Below are positions 22,838-35,005 of a stretch of 64,000 bases of DNA, piece by piece. Both the position numbers and the translations under genes were made by a program. Source of the stretch: Micropterus salmoides. Lineage: Eukaryota > Chordata > Actinopteri > Centrarchiformes > Centrarchidae. The stretch's first letter is position 1; each line of letters starts with the position of its first letter. The stretch is taken from assembly GCF_014851395.1 (NCBI RefSeq), contig NW_024040041.1, positions 13,877,742-13,941,741 on the forward strand, read 5' to 3'. The notes below the pieces were generated by a model that saw nothing but the letters and a program-made list of their open reading frames with translations, ran no database searches and had not been told where the DNA came from.

Positions 22838-23006
22838 CTTGATATCATGCTGTCAGTTGCAGCAGAAGAAGAGAAGCTCCCATCAGATCACCTTCAATAC
22901 CAACCATGTTCTCTGTAGCTCTGCTGCTGCTGCTGGATCCTGTGAGTCTCACTGAGGCAGAGACACTGACAGTATGATCACAGCACACTGACTGTTCACT
23001 GTTATT

Positions 23007-23153
23007 TTTCCTTTTTTTTTATTGCAAGACAAAATACACAATATAGACATGACAATACAATGGAAAGAAGAAGAGAGAGACAAAGGAAAGAAAAACATCA
23101 ACTAAACATATACATGACAACAATAACAACAGCAGAAACAAATTGACTTAATC

Positions 23154-23188
<35 letters not shown>

Positions 23189-25229
23189 TACGTGTTTGTA
23201 CGTGTGTTTGTACGTGTGTGTAAATACATGCCTCCCATATTGTCAGGGAAGGGAGATGCCTATTGGATAGAAAATAGAGATAGGCTAGGAGGCTGGCGGG
23301 GGACTACAAGCGAAGAAGAAAAAACAACAACTTTTTGTTATTATTGTCATTACTATAAGTACGGGTTATTAATAATAATAATTAATACAAACAAAAAGTC
23401 AAAATAGGATTGGAATACTGCTGCTGCCACCGTCCCCAACCGCTGCAAGTGACAATATACGTGTAAACCACACGCTGCTTCATACACAAGTGCCAGAACA
23501 AACTGGACCAGAGGCTACTATATTAGTATAGGAATATAAAGTTTATTTGTTACATCAAAACAAAAGAAAAACACAATTCAGGACTAGACTGCGTTACCAG
23601 GGAAACTGATGTAGAATTGAGCACCGACAAATTATAACCAAACTGATAAACAAATAAGGAAATAACCCACACACTCAAACCAATTAAACCAAATACTATG
23701 GAAAAACACTATCTGCATGCTACACACTAATTACACAAAACACCCATGCAAAATGGTTACTCTGTCTTTCAGTTTCCCCTTTTAACACAGCCAGAAACAC
23801 AAAATATGGCCCATTCAAGGATCTAGTGTGAGCACAATAAAACTAACCGGTGGGAAAAAACAGTGGTTGGCTCTCCTAATAACTTCTATTTGAAACAAGA
23901 CAAACAAAAACATAGTAAGATACAAAAACACTTTAAAAGAAACATTTCATGAAACATAAGCAAATGTAACAATTATCATACCTTGTTTGACTTAGAAACA
24001 CATTCCCCTCCCGCCGTTGAAGGCATGCAGGTGACTGGGATCTATATTTTCAAATATTCCTGTTACATTCATATAAAAAAACACTAAAATCTTGTTTAAA
24101 ACCATCTTACACATACCTGTGCTTTAGCTGATGTGTTTGGACAATCACTCCAAGCTTTGGACCCTCAACACCACGAAGTCTAATAAATAACAGGTTTTTT
24201 AACAATTCTTCAACTTCTCTTTAATAAAATAAACTACAAATTATTCTAAGATCTAGTTCTAGAAATGCATTATTAGCCTTAGATTTTTACACATTTTTTA
24301 AAGTAAAACCTATTTAAAAATAGAGCCTACCCAATCAAGAACCAAACAAAGGCTGGCCTCAGCTGCTCCCTCAGGTGTGTGACTGCAGAAAGAAAGGACC
24401 AGGTGATCTTCCCTTCCCTATTTATAGACTCTGCCCCTTTACCTGGGTCCTAGTGCTAAACCCCTGTTGCCTTCCCTATCACATACGTAGTACTAGAGTC
24501 ATCTGCCCCTCGGCCTCAGGCCCTGTCAGTAAGGTAACGCGAGGGCGCCGCCCGGGGCAGCGGAACGGGACAGCAAGGGTTGGGCACGCTGGGTCAGCAC
24601 ACCTTTATGCTTAGAAAGTTTTCCTATTTTACTCTGTTTGTCTTTTAAAGGATTGTTGGTTTGTTTGTTTAATTTTGTCTGATGCTGGTCCTATTTTGGG
24701 TTGCTCCCAGACCCTTTAGGAGGGAGCCAGCCCAAAGTGACCATGTCCACTTTCTAAACTGCTCCCAGACCGTGAGGAGGGGGCCAGTTAAGTAGAGACT
24801 GTGCATTCATGTGCAAATTAAACATTTATTTGATGTGTAAAATATAGAATATTTGATGTGGAGAGCAAAGAATATGAGGACCGAGCCCTGACCAAATAGG
24901 CCTCTAGTAGATATTGTTCAAAACATGATTTGTGTCTATTACGGTTGGTTTGATTCGGCAAGAACCATGGAAACAGGATTGGATGAATTTAATGAATGAT
25001 GTCCAGGTAGAGTGTGAGTCTATCGTGATGTTTGTGGTGGGGTTAGATAAGTTTTCCATGGATATGTACTCTATCATTAAGTTTTTCCAATGTGTTATAT
25101 GTATGGCGGTGATTTCCAGTTCAGAATGATGGTTTTCTTGCCGATAGTTAGAGCCACAAGGAGTAATCGATTGTTTTCCTTATTTTCCAGACTGATTGCT
25201 GATATATCACCTAGTAAGCAGAGGGGAGG
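23007..25229 (-). mobile_element. L1-like LINE, 5'-truncated, antisense in V leader intron
   Basis: Flanked by an 18-bp target-site duplication TGACTGTTCACTGTTATT (22989-23006 and 25230-25247). A T-rich tract (about 23007-23021) at the left end is the poly(A) tail read on the other strand. On the minus strand, about 25190-24950 encodes an L1-type ORF2 C-terminal stretch (GKKTIILNWKSPPYI, then frameshifted HWKNL and YISMENLS). The remainder to the left is 3' untranslated or nested sequence, including a GT microsatellite and paired CTCCCAGACC motifs near 24700 and 24760. Confidence 0.8.
23155..23185. repeat. (GT)n microsatellite
   Basis: About 30 bp of GT followed by degenerate TGTTTGTACG units. 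It creates a spurious repetitive ORF. Confidence 0.95.
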
Positions 25230-25572
25230 TGACTGTTCACTGTTATTACACTGATTCAAAATTCAACATGTTTTTCTCCACAGGTGTGAAGTGGGAACAG
25301 TTGACACAGCCAGCCTCTGTGACTGTGCAGCCAGGTCAACGTCTGACCATCACCTGTCAGGTCTCTTATTCTCTTGGCTACTACACAGCTTGGATCAGAC
25401 AGCCTGCAGGGAAAGGACTGGAGTGGATTGGAAGCGGAGCTGGATCCAGCACATCCTACAAAGATTCCCTAAAGAACAAGTTCAGTATCGACTTAGACTC
25501 TTCCAGCAACACAGTGACTCTAAACGGACAGAATGTGCAGCCTGAAGACACTGCTGTGTATTACTGTGCCAA

Positions 25573-25603
25573 CACAAACCATTAGTAGACCTGAACAAAA
25601 ACC
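25573..25603 (+). promoter_or_regulatory. Broken V1b RSS
   Basis: Perfect nonamer ACAAAAACC (25595-25603), but no heptamer 23 bp before it. The nearest CACA (25573) would leave a 15-bp spacer. Compared with 6335-6390, about 13 bp including the heptamer are deleted. Confidence 0.75.
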
Positions 25604-26599
25604 TCAGCGCCTGAACACTTGTTACATGAAGCCACCAGAGGAGGAGCCCTCAGACCACTAATGACTTCAACACCATATCACTGTTACAGAGGGAAACAGT
25701 CTAGAGTTTTATTATACAATAAAAAAATCTAATTATCCTAATTTCAATTGACTGCAACTGTTTTTTTATTCTAAATTCTGACATTGCAATCACTGATAAG
25801 TGATACATATGTTTTCCCCCAATGAAGAATAAATGAATATTAAATCTTTCAATTAATGAAATACAGTCAGCTGACAACCTAGCTTTAAATCCTTATCATC
25901 TAAAAAGAAACAGATTTTTTTGTCAGTTTCTCCTCCATAAAATCTTTACTTACATAAAATAAAACTCATAATTATCTGAATCAATACTACATCAGTAACT
26001 ATAACAGTAGTCTTTACTTTACTGCAGATGTAAATTAGCCTAAGGCTAACTCTGGTGTAATGCATCAAATGTTTACATTTATGTTATTAATTGCACATGG
26101 TCCCTTCTAAATAAAAAAATCAATCAATCAATCAACCAATTATGGTGATGTTCAAAACAGAAACAAATAAAACCAAACATGTTTTTTAAACTGGTTTCAG
26201 TTGATGTAGTATAAAATTCAACTCGGGCTTAGTTTGAGATGAGAGAAGCAAATAACATAAGATTTCTCCCAATGGTTTTCTTTTTAGTCCACTGTTATGT
26301 TTTGCGTCATAGTAATAATAATAAAAGCGGAAACTGGGTAGAAACTCTGACATCCGACAATCTTAATGTGGCTGCAAAACCTATTATTAAAGGTTTGCTT
26401 TTCAGTTGTGTGTTTTTGCTTGTAGTTTGTTCTGTTACTCGTGAATAACCTGAAGTCTAATTTCAAACAAAAAAAATCAAAGCATAAAATTTAACTTCTC
26501 AGAACAATTAGGATTCAAATTCAGACGTATAAACCAAATTAATTTGGCTCAAATCACAACAGTGAGAACAGGTGATGTCCAAGTCCAAATCAGCAGTAT

Positions 26600-26699
26600 C
26601 TTCCCTGTGAAGAGGAGTCAATGCAAAACTCAGATGTCTTCCACCTCTACTTATCTGACTGCAGAGAGGATGACAGAGAACAGTGAACTCACAGTTTAA
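26600..26699 (+). promoter_or_regulatory. V2 promoter relic, gene replaced by a repeat
   Basis: Complete V2 promoter block with octamer ATGCAAAA (26621-26628) up to CACAGTTTAA, where the leader should start. Instead AAAGGTTCAGTGTGTAA begins, the end of a dispersed element. No V2 exon follows. Confidence 0.78.
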
Positions 26700-27010
26700 A
26701 GGTTCAGTGTGTAAGTTTTAGTGGCATCTAGTGGTGAGGGTTGTGAATGGCAAATAACGGCTCAGTCACCGCTCACCCCTCACTTTGCAAGCATGTAGGA
26801 GAATCTATGGGTTTGACACGCTCTGTTGGCTCTTGTGCTTAATAATACACGTGCTCTTCCATTTGTCCAAATTTTACTAATAAAACGAGACAACTTCTTC
26901 TTCCTACTTCTTTTGAACATTTTGATAGATTAGCAGCTTCCATCCATTATTTCCATGATGTGAAACATGTTTTTGCTATTTCATACTGTAAGTACGAAAC
27001 TTTTAACTCT
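26697..27010. repeat. Dispersed element starting AAAGGTTCAGTGTGTAA
   Basis: Starts directly at a TTTAAA/TTAA point in the V2 promoter relic. The same start is at 39343. Shared interior text occurs in inverted orientation near 40690-40725 (ATTTGGACAAATG, CACGTATTATT). The right border is not clear. 27010-27870 shows no recognisable gene. Confidence 0.5.
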
Positions 27011-27874
27011 GTGTTGTGAGAATGAGAAAAATGTGAAGAAAAGGACACTGGAAGCAGCTGGTTCTGGTTCTTGGGGGGCCTTCATATCGATACTGTTTGA
27101 CTACCTGACACATATACAAACCATGTAGTAACATGATTCGCCTGTGCTTTTACTCTGATGGCCTGTGTTTTAAGACTGATAATTGTTGACTGCTTAGCTC
27201 AGATTGCAAAAGTACAAAGTTAAAGTAAGAAAGATGTTTTGTTTGATATACTGTTTTATATTTTTATGTGTCTCTGCAGTCTCTTGTGTGTTGACCTTTG
27301 CTCGGCCTTCAGAGAACTACGGTTGTACATGATCATATTTCAGATTAGACGCTGATGTCCAGTAAAGAGGAAGTAAAAGTCCGCTCTTGCTGGAAACTCG
27401 ACCCTTTAGAGAAATAAAAAAGGTCTCCCTGACGACAGATGGGTGGACGCCTTACGAAAACCAGAAAGAGTTTTTCGTCTCATTTAGTTTTCTTTCCCCT
27501 CTTCTGGACTGGTTAGTTAGTATTTACTTACTTTAACATCCAATTAAGGAGCTCATTCCAGGTTATGTGTTCAGTGCCCTGCTCTCTGGAATCTAAAGCG
27601 AGAGGGGAAGCGGGGTTTACTATGGAATCAGTCAGGTCAGTACCTAGTATTTAAAACTAGCTTGTTATCAGAGGTGGTGGTATCTGAATTCATAATGCGC
27701 TAAGGGCGCCAGGAGATGGTGACCCGGGAGAAACTGTGAAGGAAGAAAAGTCCCATGTTAAGTTAATAATGTGATAAAGAAAACAAATGTATATTTTGTA
27801 AGAATGTCAAAAATGTATTTGACCTGTTTCTTATTTGTCGCACAACATGTTGTCAAAATTGACTGTGAATGCAA

Positions 27875-28160
27875 AATATCCTGTGTACAGGGTCGCTGGA
27901 GCCAATCCCAGCTGCCAGGTCACCAGGCCAACGCAGGGCCACACGTGACAAACAACCACTCACACTCACACCTAAGGACAATTTTAGAGACAGCAATTAA
28001 CCTAACCTGCATGTCTTTGGATGGTGGGAAGAAGCTGGAGCACCCGGAGAGAACCCACGCGGACATGGAGAGAACATGCAAACTCCACACAGAAAGGCCG
28101 GGGCAACTGGGGTTTTGAACCCACAACCTTCTTGCTAACCACTGCACCACTGCGCAGCCC
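27875..28160 (+). repeat. Dispersed fish repeat, third copy
   Basis: Same family as 5375-5650: TGTGTACAGGGTCGCTGGAG, ATGCAAACTCCACACAGAAA, CCACAACCTTCTTGCT. Confidence 0.65.
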
Positions 28161-28569
28161 CAAAATATTTACATCATAGTCAATTTTTGTTTTAGTAATA
28201 TGTTTACTTATAATGTATATTGTGTTCACAGTATTAAAGTCATTTTGATACTGCGGTAGTTTTTCCCGCAGGGAAATCAGTTTGCTGTAAAAACATTCTG
28301 CTTTTCTACAGTATTAAGATTCTAATGTAAACATATGGAGAAAAGTTGTTGGTTTCTGTCATTTATGTTGTTTTGCCTGTAAAGTGCCCAGATGCAAGCT
28401 TCTTTGTTCACACTAAACTGAAACCTATGTAAATATGTGCTCATACTGTTGGGAATTAGGGTTTTAATGGCATCAGTAGTTACATTAAAATAATAAAAAT
28501 AATTATTGTAACTATTTAATAATTAATATAATTTAACTTCTCGTAAATTCACATCAGGGCACCACTCTT

Positions 28570-28626
28570 ATTACTGTACCAGAGATCCACAATAACACAA
28601 ACCTTCAGTAGACCTGAACAAAAACC
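28570..28626 (+). pseudogene. IGHV: IGHV V1b relic: YYC end and RSS only
   Basis: TATTACTGTACCAGAGATC followed by heptamer CACAATA (28588-28594), a 23-bp spacer and perfect nonamer ACAAAAACC (28618-28626). Everything upstream of the YYC codons is unrelated. The 3' flank is V1b-like for about 40 bp. Confidence 0.8.
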
Positions 28627-28712
28627 CTTCAGTGCCTGAACACACATGTCACTGGTGAAAAGAGAAATAGACATATTCAGCAATGAAAAAGTAAAAGGAA
28701 TATAACAAGGTT

Positions 28713-28750
<38 letters not shown>
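28713..28750. repeat. (TAA)n microsatellite
   Basis: About 13 units of ATA/TAA, in V1 3' flank DNA. Confidence 0.95.
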
Positions 28751-28789
28751 GCTCTTCATCTTACAAGAAATTAAACATAAATAATTCCT

Positions 28790-29575
28790 TCTTTATGTCA
28801 CTTTTTGTAACAGTTTATTTTCATAAATCAAGATACAATACATTGATGAAAATGCATTAATATGTTCACTTACTCTGACTGGTGTTCAGTTTGACCTATT
28901 TGAATAAAGTGAACTGCGTGTTTGTCAAATGTTTCTCCAATGAAATATAAAAATCACTTCGTGGACCTGCATTTGTGTCATGGTAATTCAGTGAGGAGTA
29001 TGTTTAAAGCTGTTTGCTGGAGAATCACTTAATAAAACAGCAAATGTAACTTTTGAAGACAGCTCATATTAGGCAAGTTTCAACTTTAGATTGCCTAAAT
29101 CTAATTTGTTTGGCTGGTGTTTGCAACTCATACATTGTAGTTATTTAAAACCAACAAAACAAAATGACAACGCAAGCTGTCTTGCAGAGATGATGATAAA
29201 CCTTTTCTTTATTGGAACATTACAGAACATAACAGAGTTCATGTGTCTGACTGGAAAATTTTTGATCTTTGATCAATCTTTGTATTGGTTGTGTACTGAG
29301 GGGTTACAATTAATATTCTCAACAGTGTTCTTAATTTGTATAGGCTAATGATAGATTATTTTTCTTTTCCCCAGTATTCTGAAAATGGTTTGACTTATGA
29401 ACTCTATGTGAGAAAATCAACAGCATAACACTTTGTTATGGTGTTATTTGCTGATTTTTCTTTTAAAACGTAATACATTGATAAACATTATCTAATGTAT
29501 TTGTCAGCCTTTTTCACAAATTATATTAAAACATTAAACTCATGTACAGTAAACATTTATTCTCCATTTTCATCA
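28790..29575. other. V1 3' flank, no gene
   Basis: Diverged copy of the intergenic unit at 16.6-17.4 and 58.5-59.2 kb (for example GAGTTCATGTGTCTGACTGG near 29240, CTTATGAAC near 29393). Confidence 0.55.
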
Positions 29576-29579
29576 CAAA

Positions 29580-29995
29580 GTAAGAAAGGTTACAATATGG
29601 TAACCCTAGTTCTATTAACACAGGCAGAGCCCTCTTTGGGTACTGCCTCCTCCAATCACACACACGCAATTGCCCACTGAAATTTGTAGAGGTGGATCTG
29701 CTGAACCACATCCGGGTGCACTCTCCACTCTCTCAGTTGGGGGCCAGCCCTCCACATGAGGTCTCAGACACCACCCTGTCTGTTGATGTACGTGCTGGAG
29801 GACCAGAAACACAACCTGGAGTGGTTTGTGGATTGGTGAGAGCCGAGGGGGCCACACACCACCGACTGCTCTCCCCCAGCAGGTCCCTCCCCATCCAGTC
29901 AGAGATGCATCCATGATGACTGACACATCTGAGGACACCCTGCCTAGCAGCACCTGCACTGCCAGACGGTGAGGAGAGTCCCAGAATTGAATACT
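29580..29995 (-). mobile_element. DIRS fragment: RNase H region and terminal repeat
   Basis: Minus strand about 29920-29700 encodes VIMDASLTGWGGTCWGRAV and GVWPPRLSPIHKPLQ in shifting frames, the RNase H start typical of DIRS and related elements. 29590-29645 holds a terminal-repeat-like stretch (GTAACCCTAGTTCTA, ACACAGGCAGAGCCCTC). Frameshifted and non-coding now. Confidence 0.65.
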
Positions 29996-30622
29996 TGTTC
30001 CACACTGTCAATGTTTACAAGGTGTGCTCAACAAAAACATGAACATATAATTGTTTGTGTTGTATTAGTGTAAGCAGACTGTGTTTGTCTATTGTTGCAA
30101 CTTAGATGAAGATCAGATCACATTTTGTGACCAATTTATGCAGAAATCCAGGTTCCAACGGGTTCACATACTGTTTACTACGAATAATATTTGTGACCCA
30201 CAGTGTAATCTAGCTCCAGTTGTGTTCCACACCATTGTAGGAAGAGCAGGAAGAGAGTCTAAGCCATTTTGGGGACCCAAACCACTGTTTTGATCTGTGC
30301 TGTCTCAGCCTCAATTTTGAAACACTGGTCGACAACCTACCAACGTGAACACGTCCACTATTGTTAACAAACACATGCACCAAACACACACACCCCACCT
30401 ACATGCACACACACCTCTACATGCTTGCTGATTGTTGTATGTGTGCTTTTGCTTATCTGTGCCAAAGTTAAACACATTTAACTTTTTTCCTTTTGTAATG
30501 CAATAACAGCTAATAACTACCGTAATAACCTGTTTGCTAACAACCTAGCCTGCCCCGACCAGATCCCAGCAGAGGGTTGACTGATGCCCCCACTTCCACC
30601 ATATATCTCCAGTTCAATTGCT

Positions 30623-30694
30623 TTCTTCCTGTGAGAAGGAGTCAATGCAAAACTCACCTGTCCTCCACCTCTTTATCTGACTGCAGAGAGGATG
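30623..30694 (+). promoter_or_regulatory. V2 promoter relic
   Basis: TTCTTCCTGTGAGAAGGAGT, octamer ATGCAAAA (30645-30652), then CTTTATCTGACTGCAGAGAG. It ends at GAGGATGA, before any leader. It lies between two DIRS fragments. Confidence 0.7.
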
Positions 30695-30904
30695 AAAAAC
30701 CATTTACAAAAGTACACTATTTACACACCAACAAGGCCAAGGCCCCACAAGTCACAAAGGCCAAACCTGAGAGATAGAGGGGCTGCTAGGGTTAGTCCGC
30801 AAGATGTAAGACCGACTCAAGGAATACAGGAGGCCATTCAGGTCAGCCAGCAAGACGCTAAGCTGACCACGGAGACAACGGTGAAATGACCACACTGCCC
30901 CCAA

Positions 30905-31075
30905 GGCTTCAGTCATTCATTGACGAGACACACCGAGCACTGGCTCACTAAAGGAGGGGATGGCTGCCACATTCAGACGGTAGAACCCTGTAAATGTGGA
31001 CTGAGATGACCACGTGGTTGCTGTACATATAGCCGCCCCCCACCACAAGGCCCACGAGGTAGCAATGCCACAGGT
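30905..31075 (-). mobile_element. DIRS fragment: recombinase C-terminus
   Basis: Minus strand encodes ICTATTWSSQSTFTGFYRLN and VAAIPSFSEPVLGVSRQ, matching the usual end of the DIRS tyrosine recombinase (a T-W-S-S/A-x-x-T-F-x-x-F-Y-R pattern). No catalytic core is present. 31075-32400 contains only short ORFs that I do not recognise. Confidence 0.55.
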
Positions 31076-32487
31076 TGCGTGTGCCCTGCTTAGGTGACCA
31101 CACTCAAAGCAACGCAGTATACACATTCAAATCTTCTCTCTCTTCCAGCACGGAAGTGGAGGGAGGAGGGGGTTATGAAATAGGTCTGATGAAGGCCCAA
31201 GAGCAGAACGAGGAAGGGAAACCCGCCAAGACCCTGAACACTCCCCTCTGTCTGTTCTATTTTCTGCCTTTCTTCACATTTGTGACAGAGGCTCCTCAGA
31301 AAGAGAGAGACGTGCTCACTTTGTTTTAAAAAAGCAACAATGTGCTTCCCTAGTACACGTCTGCAATATAAAAACAATCCATGCATGACTGAGGGTTTTC
31401 CCTGGAGAATACTGCACACACAATACACACTGGTCATGGCCATCTATGAATGGCAGAGAAATACCACAGCCCACACAGTTATAGCCAACTATCCATCACC
31501 TCTGCCTGCTCCACTTTCTTACTTTTGTCTTTTCTTTATTTGAGATGTGCGGCATTAGAGGACAGTGCCATCACACACACGTACTATTGTTTCCCTGTGC
31601 GCGTAAGCCAACAACGCCAGCAATACATCGAGGGAGTTCAGTTTTGAGCCAGATAGATGCTTTGGTTTGGTAAGAAAACATAAGTGTCTCTCTCGTCTGT
31701 TAGTCTACTTGACGTCTGTATGCCAGCAAGAACCCTGGCAGGCACGTCACCTTACAAGACCGCAAGCAATACGCCGGAAAGAGCAGACACCCAGCTCCAC
31801 AACTGGGAGGCTGCTTTCCCGGTGGACACATCGTCACCGGGCTCAAGACAAAGTAGACAGAGAACTGTTTTTCAAACAATGGAAACAGCAATCCAACGAG
31901 GCTACGAAACACTACAACAAGTAAGATTTCATTTCTCTGTTTGCATGGATTCTGCTGTGAACCACACTTTTCATTTTGCAATACAGAATGTCTGCACAAG
32001 TACCCCAGCTCAGGTGGAGATCATGCCGGCAAAGGTGCTTTATAGGTAAACTATTGGGCATGGCTGGGCAAGCCAGTGTCTGAAAGAGGTTTTGCATGTA
32101 CCTGACCTCGGGGGATCATCCCCTTACATATAAAATATGTAACGGTCTTGATACAATAGAGAACAGAGGTGATTTGATTAGTCTTTTCTGACATTAAAAA
32201 CTACTGATGATGGTTTGTTTGTCCAAATCAAACTCCAGTTCCTATTTTTCCTGGTCTAATGATGTAATTGATCCATGTAAAACTTGATATACATATTTTA
32301 AATGTACATCTTTAGTTGCTTGATTGTGATTTTTATGATCATATTAACACTCATGTCTATTCATACATTTTAGTAAAAGATCCATATCTGATCTTCCTGT
32401 GAGACGAAGTCAGTGCAAAATTCTGATGTTTTCCACCTTTACTGCAGAGAAGATGACAACAAGACAACAGTTGATACACAGTTTAAC

Positions 32488-32880
32488 ATGATGGACGAGA
32501 GGACACTATAGGACAGGGCTGCTGCTTTTAACTGTCTGCTGGGCAGGTGAAGCTCTTTACTGACCTAAAACTAACCTTTATTTGTGTCACCAGCTTATTT
32601 CACTTCATGCATTTTTTTAAATGTCTTGACAGGTGTTGATGTTCATACTCTAAAATAATCTGAACCAGTGTTTAAAAGGCCTGTAGAATCCCACAGATTG
32701 ACCTGTACAGCCTCTGGATTCACATTCAGCAGCAACTCTATGCAGTGGATCAGTCAGGATCCTGGAAAAAAACTGGAGTGGGTTGCCTTGGTTGATGATG
32801 GGAGTGGTTGCAGCAAAACGCACTCTCAGTCAGTTCAAGGCCGGTTTTCCATTTCCAGAGACAACAGCAGACCTGAATAG
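32488..32880 (+). pseudogene. IGHV: IGHV V2 pseudogene, truncated in FR3
   Basis: Leader exon 32488-32546 carries a 10-bp insertion (GAGAGGACAC) giving MMDERTL followed by TAG. V exon from 32633 meets a TAA in the eighth codon (CATACTCTAAAATAA). FR2 is WISQDPGKKLEWVA, with the canonical Arg replaced. The exon stops within FR3 after RDNSRPE at a TAG. YYC, heptamer and nonamer are absent. The promoter octamer region is degraded to GTGCAAAA. Confidence 0.88.
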
Positions 32881-33959
32881 TATAGAGCAGACTAAACTGA
32901 CCTCACAAAGACAAAACTAATCATAAAAGGGGAACATACTGTATATAATGACTGATCCGAATAATTTTGAAACTAAAGGCGTGACAAAAGGGTTTGAAAT
33001 GGGGGACTCATTGAAGAAATTTAGGGGAACTCTAAAATATCATAATATTTGGTGCTATTTTAGTAATATTTTCTGTATAAATTTATATTTTCCTATATTT
33101 GAGGTTATATTTAGGTTCTTGAAATAAAAGGGTGATAGTACAGCACCATTACCATGTGTTTCTTTGCAAATAACAATTTCTAATAATTTGTGCTTAATAA
33201 ACACAATGATGTCCACTTGTCCTGTAGGGGCACATTTTTTGCCTGTCCAGTGTGCACTGGCATTTTTATTGTTTCTCAGCAAAGGGCAATTAAAAACAAT
33301 TGCAACAGTGAATAATTTTGTCCGGGCTCAATATTCTCTGTATGAATTTAAATGTATAGTAGGGTAGAGCAGAGGCTAAATTACCATTTTTCAGAAAAAC
33401 CTGATTTTAAAAGATTATGTTGCAGACAATGAAATATTGTGGTCACTAACTCACAGGTGTGATCTATCAATATCAGGTGGTATTTTGTACAAATGTGGAA
33501 CGACTTCCGTATAATTTCACTTTAAACGTAAGTGACACATTGTTACTTTCGACCCCATCAGTTGGGTCAAAAGTAATAAGCAGGAGAGTTGAAAGTAACA
33601 ACTACATGTTTTGTGTTTTCCTTGTTATTATATTATTATTATATTATTATATAAACGTGACTATGACTACTTGTTAATATGTAACTGCAAATGTATTTTG
33701 TCCTTTATCTTTGCAAAAAATTTATGAATTACATTTTAATTTTATTTATTATCTATTTACAGTTTGTCAAATGTTCCAAGTAACCCAACCGTATATTTGC
33801 TCAAAATATTTTTTATTGGCAATGTCAATCCATTTTAAAAAACATTTCTTCAACAATATGAACAATATTAAAATTAATCTTCATAACATAATATAAATTC
33901 TCATAATAATGCAAATATAGTCGTGTTTCTATCCAGCCTAATACCTATATACCTATACC

Positions 33960-34055
33960 TAATTCCAAAATGTGCATGAAAACATCTGGCTGAATCAGAC
34001 CTCTGTCTGTCTTTCTGACCCTCACTTTTGGCATAATCTGTTGGTATAATATAAC
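33960..34055 (-). mobile_element. Possible pogo/Tigger-like transposase start
   Basis: Minus strand ATG at about 34050 encodes MPKVRVRKTDRGLIQPDVF, similar to the N-terminus of pogo-type transposases, then decays. 33500-33610 and 34130-34170 share related short motifs (GTTACTTTCGACCC and GACGAAAGTAACACTTG). Weak evidence. The rest of 32900-34900 has no recognised gene. Confidence 0.35.
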
Positions 34056-34925
34056 ATAAACATGTTTCAATACATGCTGAAACACAGAGAAAGTCACCAC
34101 ATTAGCAGTGGGGAAAAAAAAACACTTGTGGTCACTGTAGTGGGACGAAAGTAACACTTGATACTTTCGGCTATCTGGATTTCTGGATTGTTCCTTTGTG
34201 TTTGGATTGCCTTGCCTTTCATTTGGACATCCTGTAAGTGACTGTGACAAACCTGCAAACATATCCAGCCATTTCGGGTCCACACCTCTGTTTAGCCGCC
34301 ATTGCACTCAGCCTATTTGATAGTAGCCAGGTGCCCCCACCCCCAAAAATAGGGCTCCCAAGACAGCCACGGTGTAATTTGAACACTGTGTAACAAAGAC
34401 AAACACCTCCAACTAGACTACAAATTAAACACAACAGAACATTCAATCTATCAATTTAAACAGGTTGTAAAAATCATATCATATCACATCTGGTTAGAAC
34501 AAGAGCTACATTACTCACTGATTACAAACGAGGCCATGTTTTAAGAGGATGGACACAGGTTCAGACTTTGCTGGTAGTTATGAGAAACCATAATGCCAAC
34601 GTTAGCTATATTCAAACTTGTTTGATAAAACCTTGTTTGTAAATGTGTCACATCTGAACTAAGATTAACATTTTGAAGGTTTATTAAAATAAATGTGGGG
34701 ACATATGGTACTCTGATATTTTGAATATAATTTACTTGAATGTCTTTAACGTCGTTGCATTTTACATACAACACAATTTGTAATTCAGACATTTTATGTA
34801 AATGAAAGCATGCAAACAAACTGACTTTGAGGAATGACTCATGAACACTGATTCTCTAGTTTCTCCAAACAATGAACTAAAAGCCAAGTGCAATCTAGTT
34901 CTCTTTGCTCTGTGAGGAGGAGTCA

Positions 34926-34933
34926 ATGCAAAA
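34926..34933 (+). promoter_or_regulatory. V2 promoter octamer (ATGCAAAA)
   Basis: Same block and spacing as the other V2 promoters, 73 bp before the leader ATG. Confidence 0.75.
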
Positions 34934-35005
34934 CTCAGATGTCTTCCTCCTCTACTTATCTGACTGCAGAGAGGATGACAGAGAACAGTGGACACACAGT
35001 TTAAC

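Larger units (their letters stand above)
22906..25572 (+). pseudogene. IGHV: IGHV V1b split by a LINE in its leader intron
   Basis: Leader exon 22906-22941 (36 nt, MFSVALLLLLDP) and V exon from 25284 (after TCTCCACAG). The V1a leader exon is 40 nt, so here the splice phase is wrong: joining the two exons at the visible sites meets a TGA in the second codon. The V exon itself is open: EQLTQPASVTVQPGQRL, YYTAWIRQPAGKGLEWIG, SGAGSST, NKFSIDLDSSS, TAVYYCAN. The intron holds a 2.2-kb L1-like insertion. At the 3' end about 13 bp spanning the heptamer are missing. There are thus three independent lesions: leader phase, intron insertion and RSS. Confidence 0.83.
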
